Shown here piece by piece: positions 18,174 through 26,100 of a DNA stretch of 64,000 nucleotides (position 1 is its first letter; every line of letters starts with the position of its first letter). The notes beneath the pieces were generated by a model that searched no databases, had not been told where the DNA came from, and was given only the letters and a program-made list of their open reading frames with translations. The stretch is taken from NCBI RefSeq assembly GCF_000024905.1, contig NC_013522.1:1364001-1428000 (forward strand), read 5' to 3'. The DNA comes from Thermanaerovibrio acidaminovorans DSM 6589. GTDB lineage: Bacteria; Synergistota; Synergistia; Synergistales; Synergistaceae. The position numbers were made by a program, and so were the translations under genes.

Positions 18174-18863
18174 TCAAGGCCTCTTCTCCACGTTGGCTAG
18201 CCGTTCCGTCAGCCTGGCCGCCAGGTCCGCGTCCATGCGTCCCAGTATCTTGGCCGCTTGATCCTTGGGCAACCTCGAAAGGATCTCCACCGCCAGGTCC
18301 TCGTTCATCTTGCCGATGATCTGGGCCGCGTTCCTGGGGGACATGTCCTTGTAGGTCTTCAGCACGTCCTCCAGGGAGGCCAGCGAGGCCTGCTCTTTCT
18401 TATCGTCTTCGGCCTCCAGCTCCTTTAGCTTCGCCTGAAGCTGGGCCTCCAGCTTCGCTATCTCCCCCTGCCGGGCACTCAGGTCCGCGGAGGCCGCGTC
18501 CAGCTCCGCCCCCCTCCTGTCCAGCTCCGCTTTGAGGGCCGAGAGGGCCTCCTCCATCTGCCGGATCTCCATGGCCCGGCGCTCCTGGGAGGACATGGCG
18601 TAGGTGGCGGGTATCCCGAGAGCGGCCCCCAGGGAGGGCCCCACCTTGGGTATCGAGTACACCGCGCGGAACATGGGCCCCCTCATGTCCACCGCCCCGG
18701 AGAAGTGAAGCCCCAGGGCCACCCCCAGGAGGAGCAAGGACAGCAACAGAAGGCGCCTCAGCTTCGACGGCCCCTTCTTCTTTTTGGGCTTGGGCTTATC
18801 CTCCCTCTTGGGCCTCTCCTCTTGGACCTCGGGCAGTTCCTCCCGGGTATCGTCCTCGGGCAT
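18174..18863 (-). CDS. MotE/YlxF-like flagellar protein with MgtE-N domain
   Basis: This 229-residue protein has a basic cytoplasmic N terminus, one membrane helix (about 34-52) and a coiled coil (about 95-150). A C-terminal MgtE-N-like helical repeat region follows (MSPRNAAQIIGKMNEDLAVE...LPKDQAAKILGRM). The same domain order is seen in B. subtilis YlxF and in MotE of rhizobia, a chaperone for the stator-linked protein MotC. It lies between fliJ/transglycosylase and fliK, as ylxF does. The exact function here is unknown. Confidence 0.82.
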   Translation of the reverse strand: MPEDDTREELPEVQEERPKREDKPKPKKKKGPSKLRRLLLLSLLLLGVALGLHFSGAVDMRGPMFRAVYSIPKVGPSLGAALGIPATYAMSSQERRAMEIRQMEEALSALKAELDRRGAELDAASADLSARQGEIAKLEAQLQAKLKELEAEDDKKEQASLASLEDVLKTYKDMSPRNAAQIIGKMNEDLAVEILSRLPKDQAAKILGRMDADLAARLTERLANVEKRP

Positions 18864-19429
18864 CAGCGGTTACCTCCGTCGTACTTGCGGTATAGGGCCA
18901 TCACGTTCTTCACGTACCTCTGGGTCTCCGGGATCGGGGGGACTCCACCGTGGGAGTCCACCCGGCCGGCGCCGGCGTTGTAAGCCGCCAGGGCCTTCTC
19001 CACGTCACCACCGTAGCGGGCCAGCATCTGGGCCAGGTACTTGACCCCCCCCTCCAGGTTCCGCACCGGGTCCCGGGGATCCACCCCCAGGGCCCTGGCG
19101 GTGCCGGGCATGAGCTGCATGAGGCCTATGGCCCCCGCAGAGGACACCGCATCGGGACGTCCCCCGGACTCGTGGTACATCACCGCCCTGGCCAGGTCCG
19201 GATCCACCCCGTACCGGCCGCACAGCTCCTGCAGGACCGGCTCCCAAACCTTTAGCCGCTCCTGGGCCGACTCGGGAATCTCCACATCGCCCCCGGGAAG
19301 GGACTCATCCTCCAGATCCCCCTCCGCCTCCTTCAGCGCCCGGTCGAAGGAGACCACCTCTCCCCGCTGGACCCGCTCTATGCCGAACCGGGACTCTATC
19401 TCCCTTATCCTGCTAAGGACCCCATCCAT
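18863..19429 (-). CDS. Lytic transglycosylase (SLT domain) in flagellar operon
   Basis: This 188-residue protein is predicted to cut peptidoglycan strands so the rod can pass. The SLT fold is clear from residue 75 on: catalytic Glu in MYHESGGRPDAVS, GAIGLMQLMPGTA and ALAAYNAGAG. The start is the ATG at 19429 (GAGGG 4 nt before); an upstream ATG at 19447 is possible. No signal peptide or membrane helix is seen at the N terminus, which is odd for a cell-wall enzyme. Export through the flagellar apparatus, like FlgJ, is plausible. It overlaps the motE-like gene by 1 nt. Confidence 0.86.
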   Translation of the reverse strand: MDGVLSRIREIESRFGIERVQRGEVVSFDRALKEAEGDLEDESLPGGDVEIPESAQERLKVWEPVLQELCGRYGVDPDLARAVMYHESGGRPDAVSSAGAIGLMQLMPGTARALGVDPRDPVRNLEGGVKYLAQMLARYGGDVEKALAAYNAGAGRVDSHGGVPPIPETQRYVKNVMALYRKYDGGNR

Positions 19430-19436
19430 GCAGCCC

Positions 19437-19892
19437 TCAGGCCTCATCCAACACACCCCCGCCCCTCAAACGCAACGCCATCTCGTCCAACATGGACTGC
19501 TCCACCCGGGACTCCTCCGCCGCAAGGCGGCTCCGAAGCCTGCCCATGAAGCTCTCGAGAACCTTCAAGTCCCGGTGGGACTCGGTCACCGCCTCCATGG
19601 TCCGCTCTATCTCCTCCATGCACCTGGAGAGGTCCGATCCTGCGGACTCCACCTCCTGGGCCGCCAGGTCTATGGAGCTCCTCATCATCCACATGTCCCG
19701 GGCGCTCACGGTGCCGCAGAGGGACATGAAGTCCGCCTCCGCCCGGTGCCTCATCTCCTGGGCGGCCTCCAGGCGACGCCGGTGAGCCTCCTCCTCCGCC
19801 CGGCGCCGGGCCAGCTCGGTCATCCGCTGGTCCAGCTCCGCCTCCCTTGCCCTGTATATCCGCTCGAAGCGGGCTATCCTCTGCCTTATCAA
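19437..19892 (-). CDS. fliJ: Flagellar export chaperone FliJ
   Basis: This 151-residue protein is almost entirely a charged antiparallel coiled coil, as FliJ is. FliJ is the central stalk of the FliI ATPase ring and an export chaperone. The start is TTG at 19892, with GGAGGT 6 nt upstream. It begins 14 nt after the fliI stop. Weak sequence conservation means the call leans on shape, length and position. Confidence 0.85.
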   Translation of the reverse strand: MIRQRIARFERIYRAREAELDQRMTELARRRAEEEAHRRRLEAAQEMRHRAEADFMSLCGTVSARDMWMMRSSIDLAAQEVESAGSDLSRCMEEIERTMEAVTESHRDLKVLESFMGRLRSRLAAEESRVEQSMLDEMALRLRGGGVLDEA

Positions 19893-19906
19893 GGGTCAAC
19901 CTCCCC

Positions 19907-21232
19907 TCAAGCCCCCAGGGGGGCCAGCTCCAGGAGCCTTGATACGGTCTCGTCGAAGGAGCTCCTCTCGTGCATCCCCTGACGTAGGAAGTTTCGGACG
20001 TCCTCCAGGTTGGCCAAAGCCCAATCTATCCTGGGGTTGCTCCCCGCCTTGTAGGCCCCGATGTTCACCAGGTCCTGGGCCTCCTCGTACACCGCCAGGA
20101 GCTCCCTCACCCGGCCCGCGGACTCCAGGTGCTCCCGGGATACTATGTGGGGCATAACCCGGCTGACGCTCCGGCCCACCTCCACCGACGGGTAGTGGTT
20201 CTTGGCCGCCAGGGACCGGCTGAGCACTATGTGGCCGTCCAGGATCCCCCGGACCGTGTCCGCCACCGGCTCGTTCATGTCGTCCCCCTCCACCAACACG
20301 GTGTAGATGGCGGTTATGCTCCCCCGGTCCCCCGCCCCGGACCTCTCCAGCAGCCGGGGCAGGAAGGCGAACACCGACGGGGTGTACCCCTTGGTGGCCG
20401 GGGGCTCCCCTATGGCGAGACCAACGTCCCGCTGGGCCATGGCCACCCGGGTAACCGAGTCCATCATGAGCAACACGTTGGCCCCCTGATCCCGGAAGTA
20501 CTCCGCCACCGCCGTGGCGGTGAGGGACGCCTTGAGCCTCACCAGGGGGGGCTGGTCCGATGTGGCCACCACCACCACCGACCGCTTGAGCCCCTCGGGC
20601 CCCAGATCCCGCTCCACGAACTCCCGGACCTCACGGCCCCTCTCCCCCACCAGGGCGATCACGTTCACGTCCGCCTCGGTGTTCCGGGCCATCATGCCCA
20701 GGAGCACGCTCTTGCCCACCCCGGAGCCGGCGAAGATCCCCACCCTCTGGCCCTGCCCCAGGGTCAACAACCCGTCTATCACCCTGACCCCCACCGAGAG
20801 GGGGCGGTCTATCATCTGCCTCTTCAGCGGATGGGGCGGCGGGGCATAGAGGGGGTAGAACTCGCTGGCCCCCACCGGGCCTAGGTCGTCAATTGGGTTA
20901 CCTAGCCCATCCAGGATCCGGCCCAACAGGTCCTCCCCCACGTGGACCCCCAGGGTGGGGCCCAGGGCGGCCACGTCACACCCGGGGCCTATGTCGTTCA
21001 GGTCCCCCAGGGGCATGAGGAGCACCCGGTCGGACCTGAAACCCACCACCTCAGCCTTTAAGGGGTTCCGGCGGTTCCGGAAGGATATCTCGCACAGGTC
21101 CCCCACCTGGACGTCGGGCCCTTGGGACTCTATCACGAGCCCCACCACCTGGACCACCCTGCCGTTCAGTCGGATCAGCTCGGTCCTCTCCAGCCGCCCC
21201 TCCAGGGCCTTGAAGACCTCACTCCCCCTCAA
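19907..21232 (-). CDS. fliI: Flagellum-specific ATPase FliI
   Basis: This F1-beta-like ATPase of the flagellar export apparatus has Walker A GSGVGKS (FAGSGVGKSVLLGMM), Walker B VLLMMDSVTR and the conserved GEPPATKGYTPSVFA loop. Upstream in-frame codons run back to 21328 but give no FliI-like sequence and lie inside fliH. TTG 21232 leaves about 20 residues before the conserved NGRVVQVVGLVIE, matching relatives (441 residues). It would overlap fliH by 14 nt; GTG 21241 is an alternative. Confidence 0.95.
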   Translation of the reverse strand: MRGSEVFKALEGRLERTELIRLNGRVVQVVGLVIESQGPDVQVGDLCEISFRNRRNPLKAEVVGFRSDRVLLMPLGDLNDIGPGCDVAALGPTLGVHVGEDLLGRILDGLGNPIDDLGPVGASEFYPLYAPPPHPLKRQMIDRPLSVGVRVIDGLLTLGQGQRVGIFAGSGVGKSVLLGMMARNTEADVNVIALVGERGREVREFVERDLGPEGLKRSVVVVATSDQPPLVRLKASLTATAVAEYFRDQGANVLLMMDSVTRVAMAQRDVGLAIGEPPATKGYTPSVFAFLPRLLERSGAGDRGSITAIYTVLVEGDDMNEPVADTVRGILDGHIVLSRSLAAKNHYPSVEVGRSVSRVMPHIVSREHLESAGRVRELLAVYEEAQDLVNIGAYKAGSNPRIDWALANLEDVRNFLRQGMHERSSFDETVSRLLELAPLGA

Positions 21233-22079
21233 GGCCCCCACCCCCGAACAGGAGGGCCCCCACCTGGAGGTCCACCTGCTCCAGCTGGGTCCTCCACCGG
21301 GCGTCATACACCCCCAGGTTGGTCTCAACTATGCAGCTACCCCGGTCCACGTCCCCATCGGGCACCACCTCCAGGTGTTTGACCCCCCGAAGCAGGTCCC
21401 CCAGCCCGGATGCGGCCTCCTCCACCATCCGGTGATCTTGGGGGTTAACGTAGACCACCAGCCGTTCCCGGTCGCTTATCTTGGCCAGTATCCCCTTGAG
21501 GACCCTCGTAGCGGCCCCCTCCTCCAGGCGGACCCGGTCGAAAAGCATCCGGGACAGCAGGGCCTCCCACAGCCTCACCATCTGGGGCACCAGCAGAGAC
21601 GCCAGCGCCTGCCGCTCCTCCTCCAGGGACCGGTGTATCCCCTCCAGCACGTCCAGGGCCCCCTTAAACCGGGAGCGGTACTCCTCCTCCAGCTCCGCCC
21701 GGGCGGCCAAGAGCCCCTGGGAGTGCCCCGCCTCGAAACCCTCCCGACGCCCCTCCTCCATCGCCTGGCGCTTGAGCTCCTCCACCTTCCGGGTCGCCTC
21801 CTCCATGAAGGCCCGCATCTCCTCCTCCTGGCGGAGCTTCAGGGAAACCAGCTCCGCCTCCAGGGCGGACGCCTTGGAGAGGGCCCGCTCCAGCTCCGAC
21901 TCCAGCTCCGACACCCTGGCGCTCAGGGCCTCCTCCCGGGAGACCTCGGGTGCCGCCGGGGAGGACGACCCATCCTCCTGTGCTGGGGACGGCCCCCTGT
22001 CCCTCTGGGTCCTGCCGATCCGGACCACCTCGGGGATGACCCGGACCGCCTTTATCAGGCTGCGGCGAGGGCTAGACAA
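21219..22079 (-). CDS. fliH: Flagellar export apparatus protein FliH
   Basis: This 286-residue protein has a long charged coiled coil (about 55-125) and a C-terminal domain resembling the V/F-ATPase E/delta stator (VVYVNPQDHRMVEE...DVDRGSCIVETNLGVYDA). FliH dimers bind FliI and link it to the C-ring and export gate. It overlaps fliG by 8 nt and fliI by 14 nt. Length is normal. Confidence 0.93.
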   Translation of the reverse strand: MSSPRRSLIKAVRVIPEVVRIGRTQRDRGPSPAQEDGSSSPAAPEVSREEALSARVSELESELERALSKASALEAELVSLKLRQEEEMRAFMEEATRKVEELKRQAMEEGRREGFEAGHSQGLLAARAELEEEYRSRFKGALDVLEGIHRSLEEERQALASLLVPQMVRLWEALLSRMLFDRVRLEEGAATRVLKGILAKISDRERLVVYVNPQDHRMVEEAASGLGDLLRGVKHLEVVPDGDVDRGSCIVETNLGVYDARWRTQLEQVDLQVGALLFGGGGLEGE

Positions 22080-23082
22080 CCAGCTCCTCCTCTCCGCCCC
22101 GGGCTATGACGATCTCTCCCGCCTCCTCCAGGGACCTGACTATGTTCACGATCTTCTGCTGGGCCTCCTCCACCATCCGGACCCTCACGGGGCCCATGAA
22201 GTCCATGTCCTCCCGTAGCATGTCCGCCGCCCGCTTGGACATGTTCCGGAGGAACTTGTTCTTGAGCTCCTCCGACGCACCCTTGAGGGCCAGTGCCAGG
22301 TCCTTCATGTCGACCTCCCGGAGCACCCGCTGCAGCGACCGGTCGTCCATGCCCAGGATGTCCTCGAACACGAAGAGCCGCTTCTTTATCTCCTCCGCCA
22401 GTTCCGGATCCTGCTCCTCCAGGGCCTCTATGATGTTCCGCTCCGTGCCCCGGTCCACCCGGTTGATTATGGCCACCACCGCGTCCACCCCGCCCGCCAT
22501 GGTGAAGTCCTGACCCATGACGGTGGACAGCTTCCTCTCCAACACCCGCTCCACCTCCCGAAGGACCTCGGGGGTTATCCGATCCATCCGGGCGATCCTC
22601 CTGGCCACGTCCCACTGGGACGACGGGGGAAGGCCCCCCAACACCTGCCCCGCCTGCTCGGGGGACAGGTACGACAGGATGAGGGCGATGGTCTGGGGAT
22701 GCTCCCCCTGGATGAAGGATATGAGCTGGGACGGGTCCGCGTGCCGGACGAAGTCGAAGGGCCTGACCTGGAGGCTGGCGGTGATGCGACGCAGTATGTC
22801 CTGGGCCCGCTCGGGTCCCAGGGCCTGCTCCAGCAGCTTCCGGGCGTACTCCACCCCGCCCTGGGTCATGAACTCCCGGGCCATGATTATCTCCTGGGCC
22901 TCCTTGAGGACCTCCAGCTTGGTCTCCGGGGTCACCTTCCTCAAGTTGGCTATCTCCAGGGTGAGAAGCTCTATGGTGGGGTCGTCCAGGTGCTTGTACA
23001 CCTGGGCGGAAACCTCCGGCCCTATGGCCACCAGGAATATGGCGGCCTTCTCCCTGCCCCTAAGGTCCTTGGCCTTGGCCAT
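22072..23082 (-). CDS. fliG: Flagellar motor switch protein FliG
   Basis: This 336-residue rotor protein joins the MS-ring (FliF) to the C-ring. The FliG_N, middle (with EHPQTIALILSYL, the EHPQ motif) and C-terminal torque domains are all present. The C-terminal charged helix LREVDMKDLALALKG carries the residues that face MotA. The start is ATG at 23082 after an acceptable ribosome site. It lies 16 nt after fliF. Confidence 0.97.
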   Translation of the reverse strand: MAKAKDLRGREKAAIFLVAIGPEVSAQVYKHLDDPTIELLTLEIANLRKVTPETKLEVLKEAQEIIMAREFMTQGGVEYARKLLEQALGPERAQDILRRITASLQVRPFDFVRHADPSQLISFIQGEHPQTIALILSYLSPEQAGQVLGGLPPSSQWDVARRIARMDRITPEVLREVERVLERKLSTVMGQDFTMAGGVDAVVAIINRVDRGTERNIIEALEEQDPELAEEIKKRLFVFEDILGMDDRSLQRVLREVDMKDLALALKGASEELKNKFLRNMSKRAADMLREDMDFMGPVRVRMVEEAQQKIVNIVRSLEEAGEIVIARGGEEELVV

Positions 23083-23098
23083 TCAAATCCGTCCTTCC

Positions 23099-24673
23099 CT
23101 AAGATTCCTCCGCCAACCAGTTCTTTATGAGGTTGGCCACCTCTTCCGGGTTGTTGGAGGCGTAGAGCCTGAGCTGCTCCTCCAGTATGGCCAGCTCTCC
23201 CTGGGCGGTCATGAGCTCCGGGTTCTCCAGGAGCTCCTTGAGGGACGGAGCCTTCTGCTCCCCCTCCTGGGGGACCAGCCTTGCAAGGGCCGCCAGCTTA
23301 CGCCGCCGGTACCAGAGGAAGCCGAAGCCCCCGGCGGCCAAAAGCACCAGAAGCCCCACCAGGGCGGCCCCGATGAGCCGCTGACGCCTCTCCGCCTCCA
23401 GCTGGGCCAGCATCTGATCCGCCAGGGTGGTGTCGAACTTCATGGCCTGGATCACCAGCCGATCCCCCCGGGCCTCGTCGATCCCGATGGCGGCCGCCAC
23501 GGTCTGCCTCAGGTTCTGAGAGGCCGCCTCATCCAGCTGACCGTCCACGATCACCGATGCGGATAGACGCTTTATGGCCCCCGGGGTCGACTGGGTCTGG
23601 GACTCCTGGGTGGTTATGTCGTAGTTGGTCACCGTGTCGGTCTTGTTGTACTCCACGTTGCCCCCCTGGTTGGGGTTCACAACGTAACCCGGTATGTTGG
23701 TGGTGGTGCCCGGCGCACCACCGGGAGGGGTGCCTGGACCGGTGTAGCTCTCCTCCACGTTCTGCTGGCTCCTTATGACCCCCTTGCCGTCCGGACCGGG
23801 GATGAACTCCCTCCGGGACGTGCTCTTCTTGTCGAAGTCAAGCTCCACCCGGACCCGGACCACCGCCTTGCCGGGGCCGAAGACCTTCTCCAGCATCACC
23901 CGCACCTTCCGCTCCAGCTCCTGCTCCTGCTGGCGCTCCAGCTCCCGCTGGACCGAAGACACCGCTCGCCCGTCGGAGCCGGACATGTAGATCAGGTTGT
24001 CGTCGTGGATAAGGTCCGACAGCACCTTGCCGGAGGTGTCCACCACCGTCACGTCCTCGGGCCTGAGCCCCTCCACGCTCCGGGCCACCAGGTTCACTAT
24101 CCCCCGGACCTGCTCCTGGCCTATCTCCCGGCCGGGCTTGAGCCTCACCAACACCGAGGCGGTGGACGGCCGCTGCTCCTCCAGGAAGAGCCGCTGCTCG
24201 GGGATCACGATGCTCACCCGGGCCTCCTCCACCGCGTCTATCTTGGATATGGTCCTGGACAGCTCCCCCTCCAGGGCCCTGGCGTAGGCCACCCTCTGCT
24301 GGAAGTCGTTCATCCCCATCTTGGGCTGGTCGAATATCTCGAAACCCACCACGCCCCCCTTTGGGATACCCATCTGGGCCAGGGCTATCCGGGCCTCGTA
24401 GACGTTCCGCCGGGGCACCAGTATGGCGTTTGCCCCCGGATCAACCTTGAAGGGGATCTTCTGCTCCTTCAGGTACTCCACCACCGCCCCCTGGTCCTCC
24501 ATGGTGAGCCCCGAGAAGAGGGGATCGTAGGCGGTCCGCCCGGCCACGAAGGCCAAAAGCACCAGGGAGGCCAGGACCAACGCCCCGGCCCCCACCAGGG
24601 AGTACCGCTGCCACCTCTCCAGCCCAAGGAAGAAGCCCTTGAGCCGTTCCAACTGCTCCTTAAGCCTGTCCAT
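23099..24673 (-). CDS. fliF: Flagellar MS-ring protein FliF
   Basis: This 524-residue protein forms the inner-membrane MS-ring. Two membrane helices flank the periplasmic part (about 25-47 and 433-453). The secretin-like ring-building motifs, for example ARVSIVIPEQRLF and ASVLVRLKPG, lie between them, with a glycine/proline-rich loop near 310-330. The C-terminal tail, which binds FliG, is intact. It follows fliE by 6 nt. Confidence 0.97.
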   Translation of the reverse strand: MDRLKEQLERLKGFFLGLERWQRYSLVGAGALVLASLVLLAFVAGRTAYDPLFSGLTMEDQGAVVEYLKEQKIPFKVDPGANAILVPRRNVYEARIALAQMGIPKGGVVGFEIFDQPKMGMNDFQQRVAYARALEGELSRTISKIDAVEEARVSIVIPEQRLFLEEQRPSTASVLVRLKPGREIGQEQVRGIVNLVARSVEGLRPEDVTVVDTSGKVLSDLIHDDNLIYMSGSDGRAVSSVQRELERQQEQELERKVRVMLEKVFGPGKAVVRVRVELDFDKKSTSRREFIPGPDGKGVIRSQQNVEESYTGPGTPPGGAPGTTTNIPGYVVNPNQGGNVEYNKTDTVTNYDITTQESQTQSTPGAIKRLSASVIVDGQLDEAASQNLRQTVAAAIGIDEARGDRLVIQAMKFDTTLADQMLAQLEAERRQRLIGAALVGLLVLLAAGGFGFLWYRRRKLAALARLVPQEGEQKAPSLKELLENPELMTAQGELAILEEQLRLYASNNPEEVANLIKNWLAEES

Positions 24674-24679
24674 AAAGGG

Positions 24680-24982
24680 CTACACCGGCATCCTCGATAT
24701 CTGCTGGTACGCGTCCACCAGCTTGTTGCGGATCTCCACCAGGGTCCTCAGCGCCAGCTCCGCCTTCTCCACCGCTATGGACACCTGGGACACGTCCTCC
24801 ACCTCCCCAAGCGCCAGCCGCTGGACTATCTGATCCGCCCCCATCTGAAGGGAGTTCACGCTCCTCAGACTGGAACGCAACACCTCCTCGAAGGGCGTCA
24901 CCGACCCAACGGCCCCCGACGAAGGGGAAGCCACCGGGGACACCGACGCAAGCCTAGAAAGATCCAACCGGACCACGTCCAC
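24680..24982 (-). CDS. fliE: Flagellar MS-ring/rod junction protein FliE
   Basis: This 100-residue protein joins the MS-ring to the proximal rod. The start is GTG at 24982, with a G-rich ribosome site 8 nt upstream. Longer in-frame extension runs into non-coding AT-rich sequence. The C-terminal FliE core is clear: VSIAVEKAELALRTLVEIRNKL and AYQQISRMPV. The length is typical. Confidence 0.93.
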   Translation of the reverse strand: MDVVRLDLSRLASVSPVASPSSGAVGSVTPFEEVLRSSLRSVNSLQMGADQIVQRLALGEVEDVSQVSIAVEKAELALRTLVEIRNKLVDAYQQISRMPV

Positions 24983-25145
24983 AAGAAATACCCCCCCAAA
25001 GCCGCCACCGGCGGCCACGTCACGTCGGTTACGAATCTTATCCCATCCCCCGGGGGGAGATAAAGAGACCAAAATAAAATCTTGTTAATCCGATCTTCCC
25101 GTTCTTACGGGACTTTAGACCCATTAAAACAAACCAGTATTTACT
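24983..25145 (-). other. fliE leader region with two hairpins
   Basis: This 163-nt AT-rich gap separates flgC from fliE in an otherwise tight operon. It contains a small hairpin (CCCGT...ACGGG, 25098-25111). A larger one lies at 25037-25065, with arms CTTATC and GATAAAG around TCCCCC/GGGGGA. Neither is followed by a clear T-run on the minus strand. An RNA processing site, internal promoter or regulatory leader is possible; I recognise no riboswitch family. Confidence 0.4.
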
Positions 25146-25568
25146 TTAGCCCCTCATGATGTCGATGGCGCTGTTCCACATGGCCTTGCCGGTCTCCACC
25201 ACCGTCAGGTTGGCCTCGTAGGCCCGGCTGGCCACCATCATGTCAGCCATCTCCCGGACCACGTTTACGTTCGGATAGGCCACGTACCCCTCCTGGTTGG
25301 CGTCCGGGTGGTCCGGCTGATAAACCATCCGGGGTGGGAGGGGGTCCCTCTCTATGGCCACCACCTTGACCCCCGACGAGGTGGAGCCGTCCTTCATGGC
25401 CGCCATGAGCCTCTCCTGGAATATGGGGACCCGCCTCACGTAGGGCCCCCCCTCGGGGGTCCTGGTGGTGTTCACGTTAGCCAGGTTGGACGATATGGCG
25501 TCCATCCATACCCGGTGGGCGGTCAGCGCGCTGCCCGCCACGTCAACGCTCCTGAAGACCTTCATCAA
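25146..25568 (-). CDS. flgC: Flagellar proximal rod protein FlgC
   Basis: This 140-residue rod subunit has the N-terminal rod motif (SALTAHRVWMDAISSNLANVN) and the C-terminal FlgC signature (YPNVNVVREMADMMVASRAYEAN). It overlaps flgB by 4 nt. It polymerises with FlgB, FlgF/G and FliE into the rod that crosses the periplasm. Confidence 0.96.
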   Translation of the reverse strand: MMKVFRSVDVAGSALTAHRVWMDAISSNLANVNTTRTPEGGPYVRRVPIFQERLMAAMKDGSTSSGVKVVAIERDPLPPRMVYQPDHPDANQEGYVAYPNVNVVREMADMMVASRAYEANLTVVETGKAMWNSAIDIMRG

Positions 25569-25969
25569 CGTCCACCTCCTATGGCGGTCCTGTACATGGC
25601 CACCTTCCGGCTCAGGACCCGGCTCATGGCCTGGTACATCATCCTGGTCTCCGCCAGCTTGGCCATCTCAACCTCAGGGTCCACGTTATTGCCGTCGTAC
25701 CGGTAGATCTCGTCCTCCACCCGGTCCTCCCGGGGCTTGACGTTATCTAACCCCAGAGGGACGTTGGTCATGTGCCTCTGGTCGCTCACCGCAAGGGGCA
25801 ACCTCCTGGGCTGATCTATCACCGCCGCCAGCTGGTCCTCGAAGCTGACCTCCCGGCGGGCGTACCTGGGCGTGTTGGCGTTGGCCACGTTCTGGGCCAC
25901 CGCCCCCATCCGGCGGGACAGCCCCTCCAGATCCTTCTGGATAACCCCCCAAGAAAGATCTCCCCGCAC
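25565..25969 (-). CDS. flgB: Flagellar proximal rod protein FlgB
   Basis: This 134-residue rod subunit has the motif GAVAQNVANANTPRYARREVSF near the N terminus and VDPEVEMAKLAETRMMYQAMSRVL near the C terminus. The start is GTG at 25969, with GGAGGT 8 nt upstream. It is the first gene of the flagellar operon, downstream of the codY terminator and a candidate promoter. Confidence 0.95.
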   Translation of the reverse strand: MRGDLSWGVIQKDLEGLSRRMGAVAQNVANANTPRYARREVSFEDQLAAVIDQPRRLPLAVSDQRHMTNVPLGLDNVKPREDRVEDEIYRYDGNNVDPEVEMAKLAETRMMYQAMSRVLSRKVAMYRTAIGGGR

Positions 25970-26003
25970 CGCCTACCACCTCCCAATGGGTCCATCGCCC
26001 CAT

Positions 26004-26009
26004 ATTATA
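26004..26009 (-). promoter_or_regulatory. Candidate -10 element of the flgB operon promoter
   Basis: A perfect TATAAT on the minus strand lies 34 nt upstream of the flgB GTG and its ribosome site. No good -35 sits 16-18 nt away (that position reads CCCCCG), and TTGACG lies too far at 24 nt. An activator-dependent promoter would explain this, and a 10-bp inverted repeat lies just upstream. Confidence 0.5.
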
Positions 26010-26037
26010 TCCGCAAAGACAACGTTCGGGGGGCGTC

Positions 26038-26065
26038 AACAAAGTTACACCCTCCTAACTTTGTT
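26038..26065. repeat. Perfect 10-bp inverted repeat upstream of flgB
   Basis: AACAAAGTTA (26038-26047) and TAACTTTGTT (26056-26065) are exact inverted copies separated by 8 nt. The repeat lies between the codY terminator and the flgB -10 element, where an activator or repressor could bind. The plus-strand copy is followed by T-rich sequence, so it might also act as a weak terminator from that side, but no plus-strand gene reads into it. Confidence 0.55.
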
Positions 26066-26076
26066 TTCTTTTGTTA

Positions 26077-26100
26077 CAAAAAGGGGGCCTGAACGGCCCC
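26077..26100 (-). terminator. Rho-independent terminator of codY
   Basis: GGGGCC and GGCCCC (26084-26089 and 26095-26100) form a stem with a 5-nt loop. Five Ts follow on the minus strand (26078-26082). The stem begins at the codY stop codon. It separates the housekeeping block from the flagellar operon. Confidence 0.85.

Noticed and set aside
21233-21328. Longer N terminus for fliI
   Set aside because: It overlaps fliH coding sequence and is Trp/Gly/Ser-rich with no FliI-like residues.
25085-25125. Sigma-D (sigma-28) type promoter before fliE
   Set aside because: TAAAG is present, but the GCCGATAT box and the 15-nt spacing do not match.
26004-26039. TTGACG (26034-26039) as the -35 partner of the flgB -10
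   Set aside because: The spacer would be 24 nt, well outside the 16-18 nt range.
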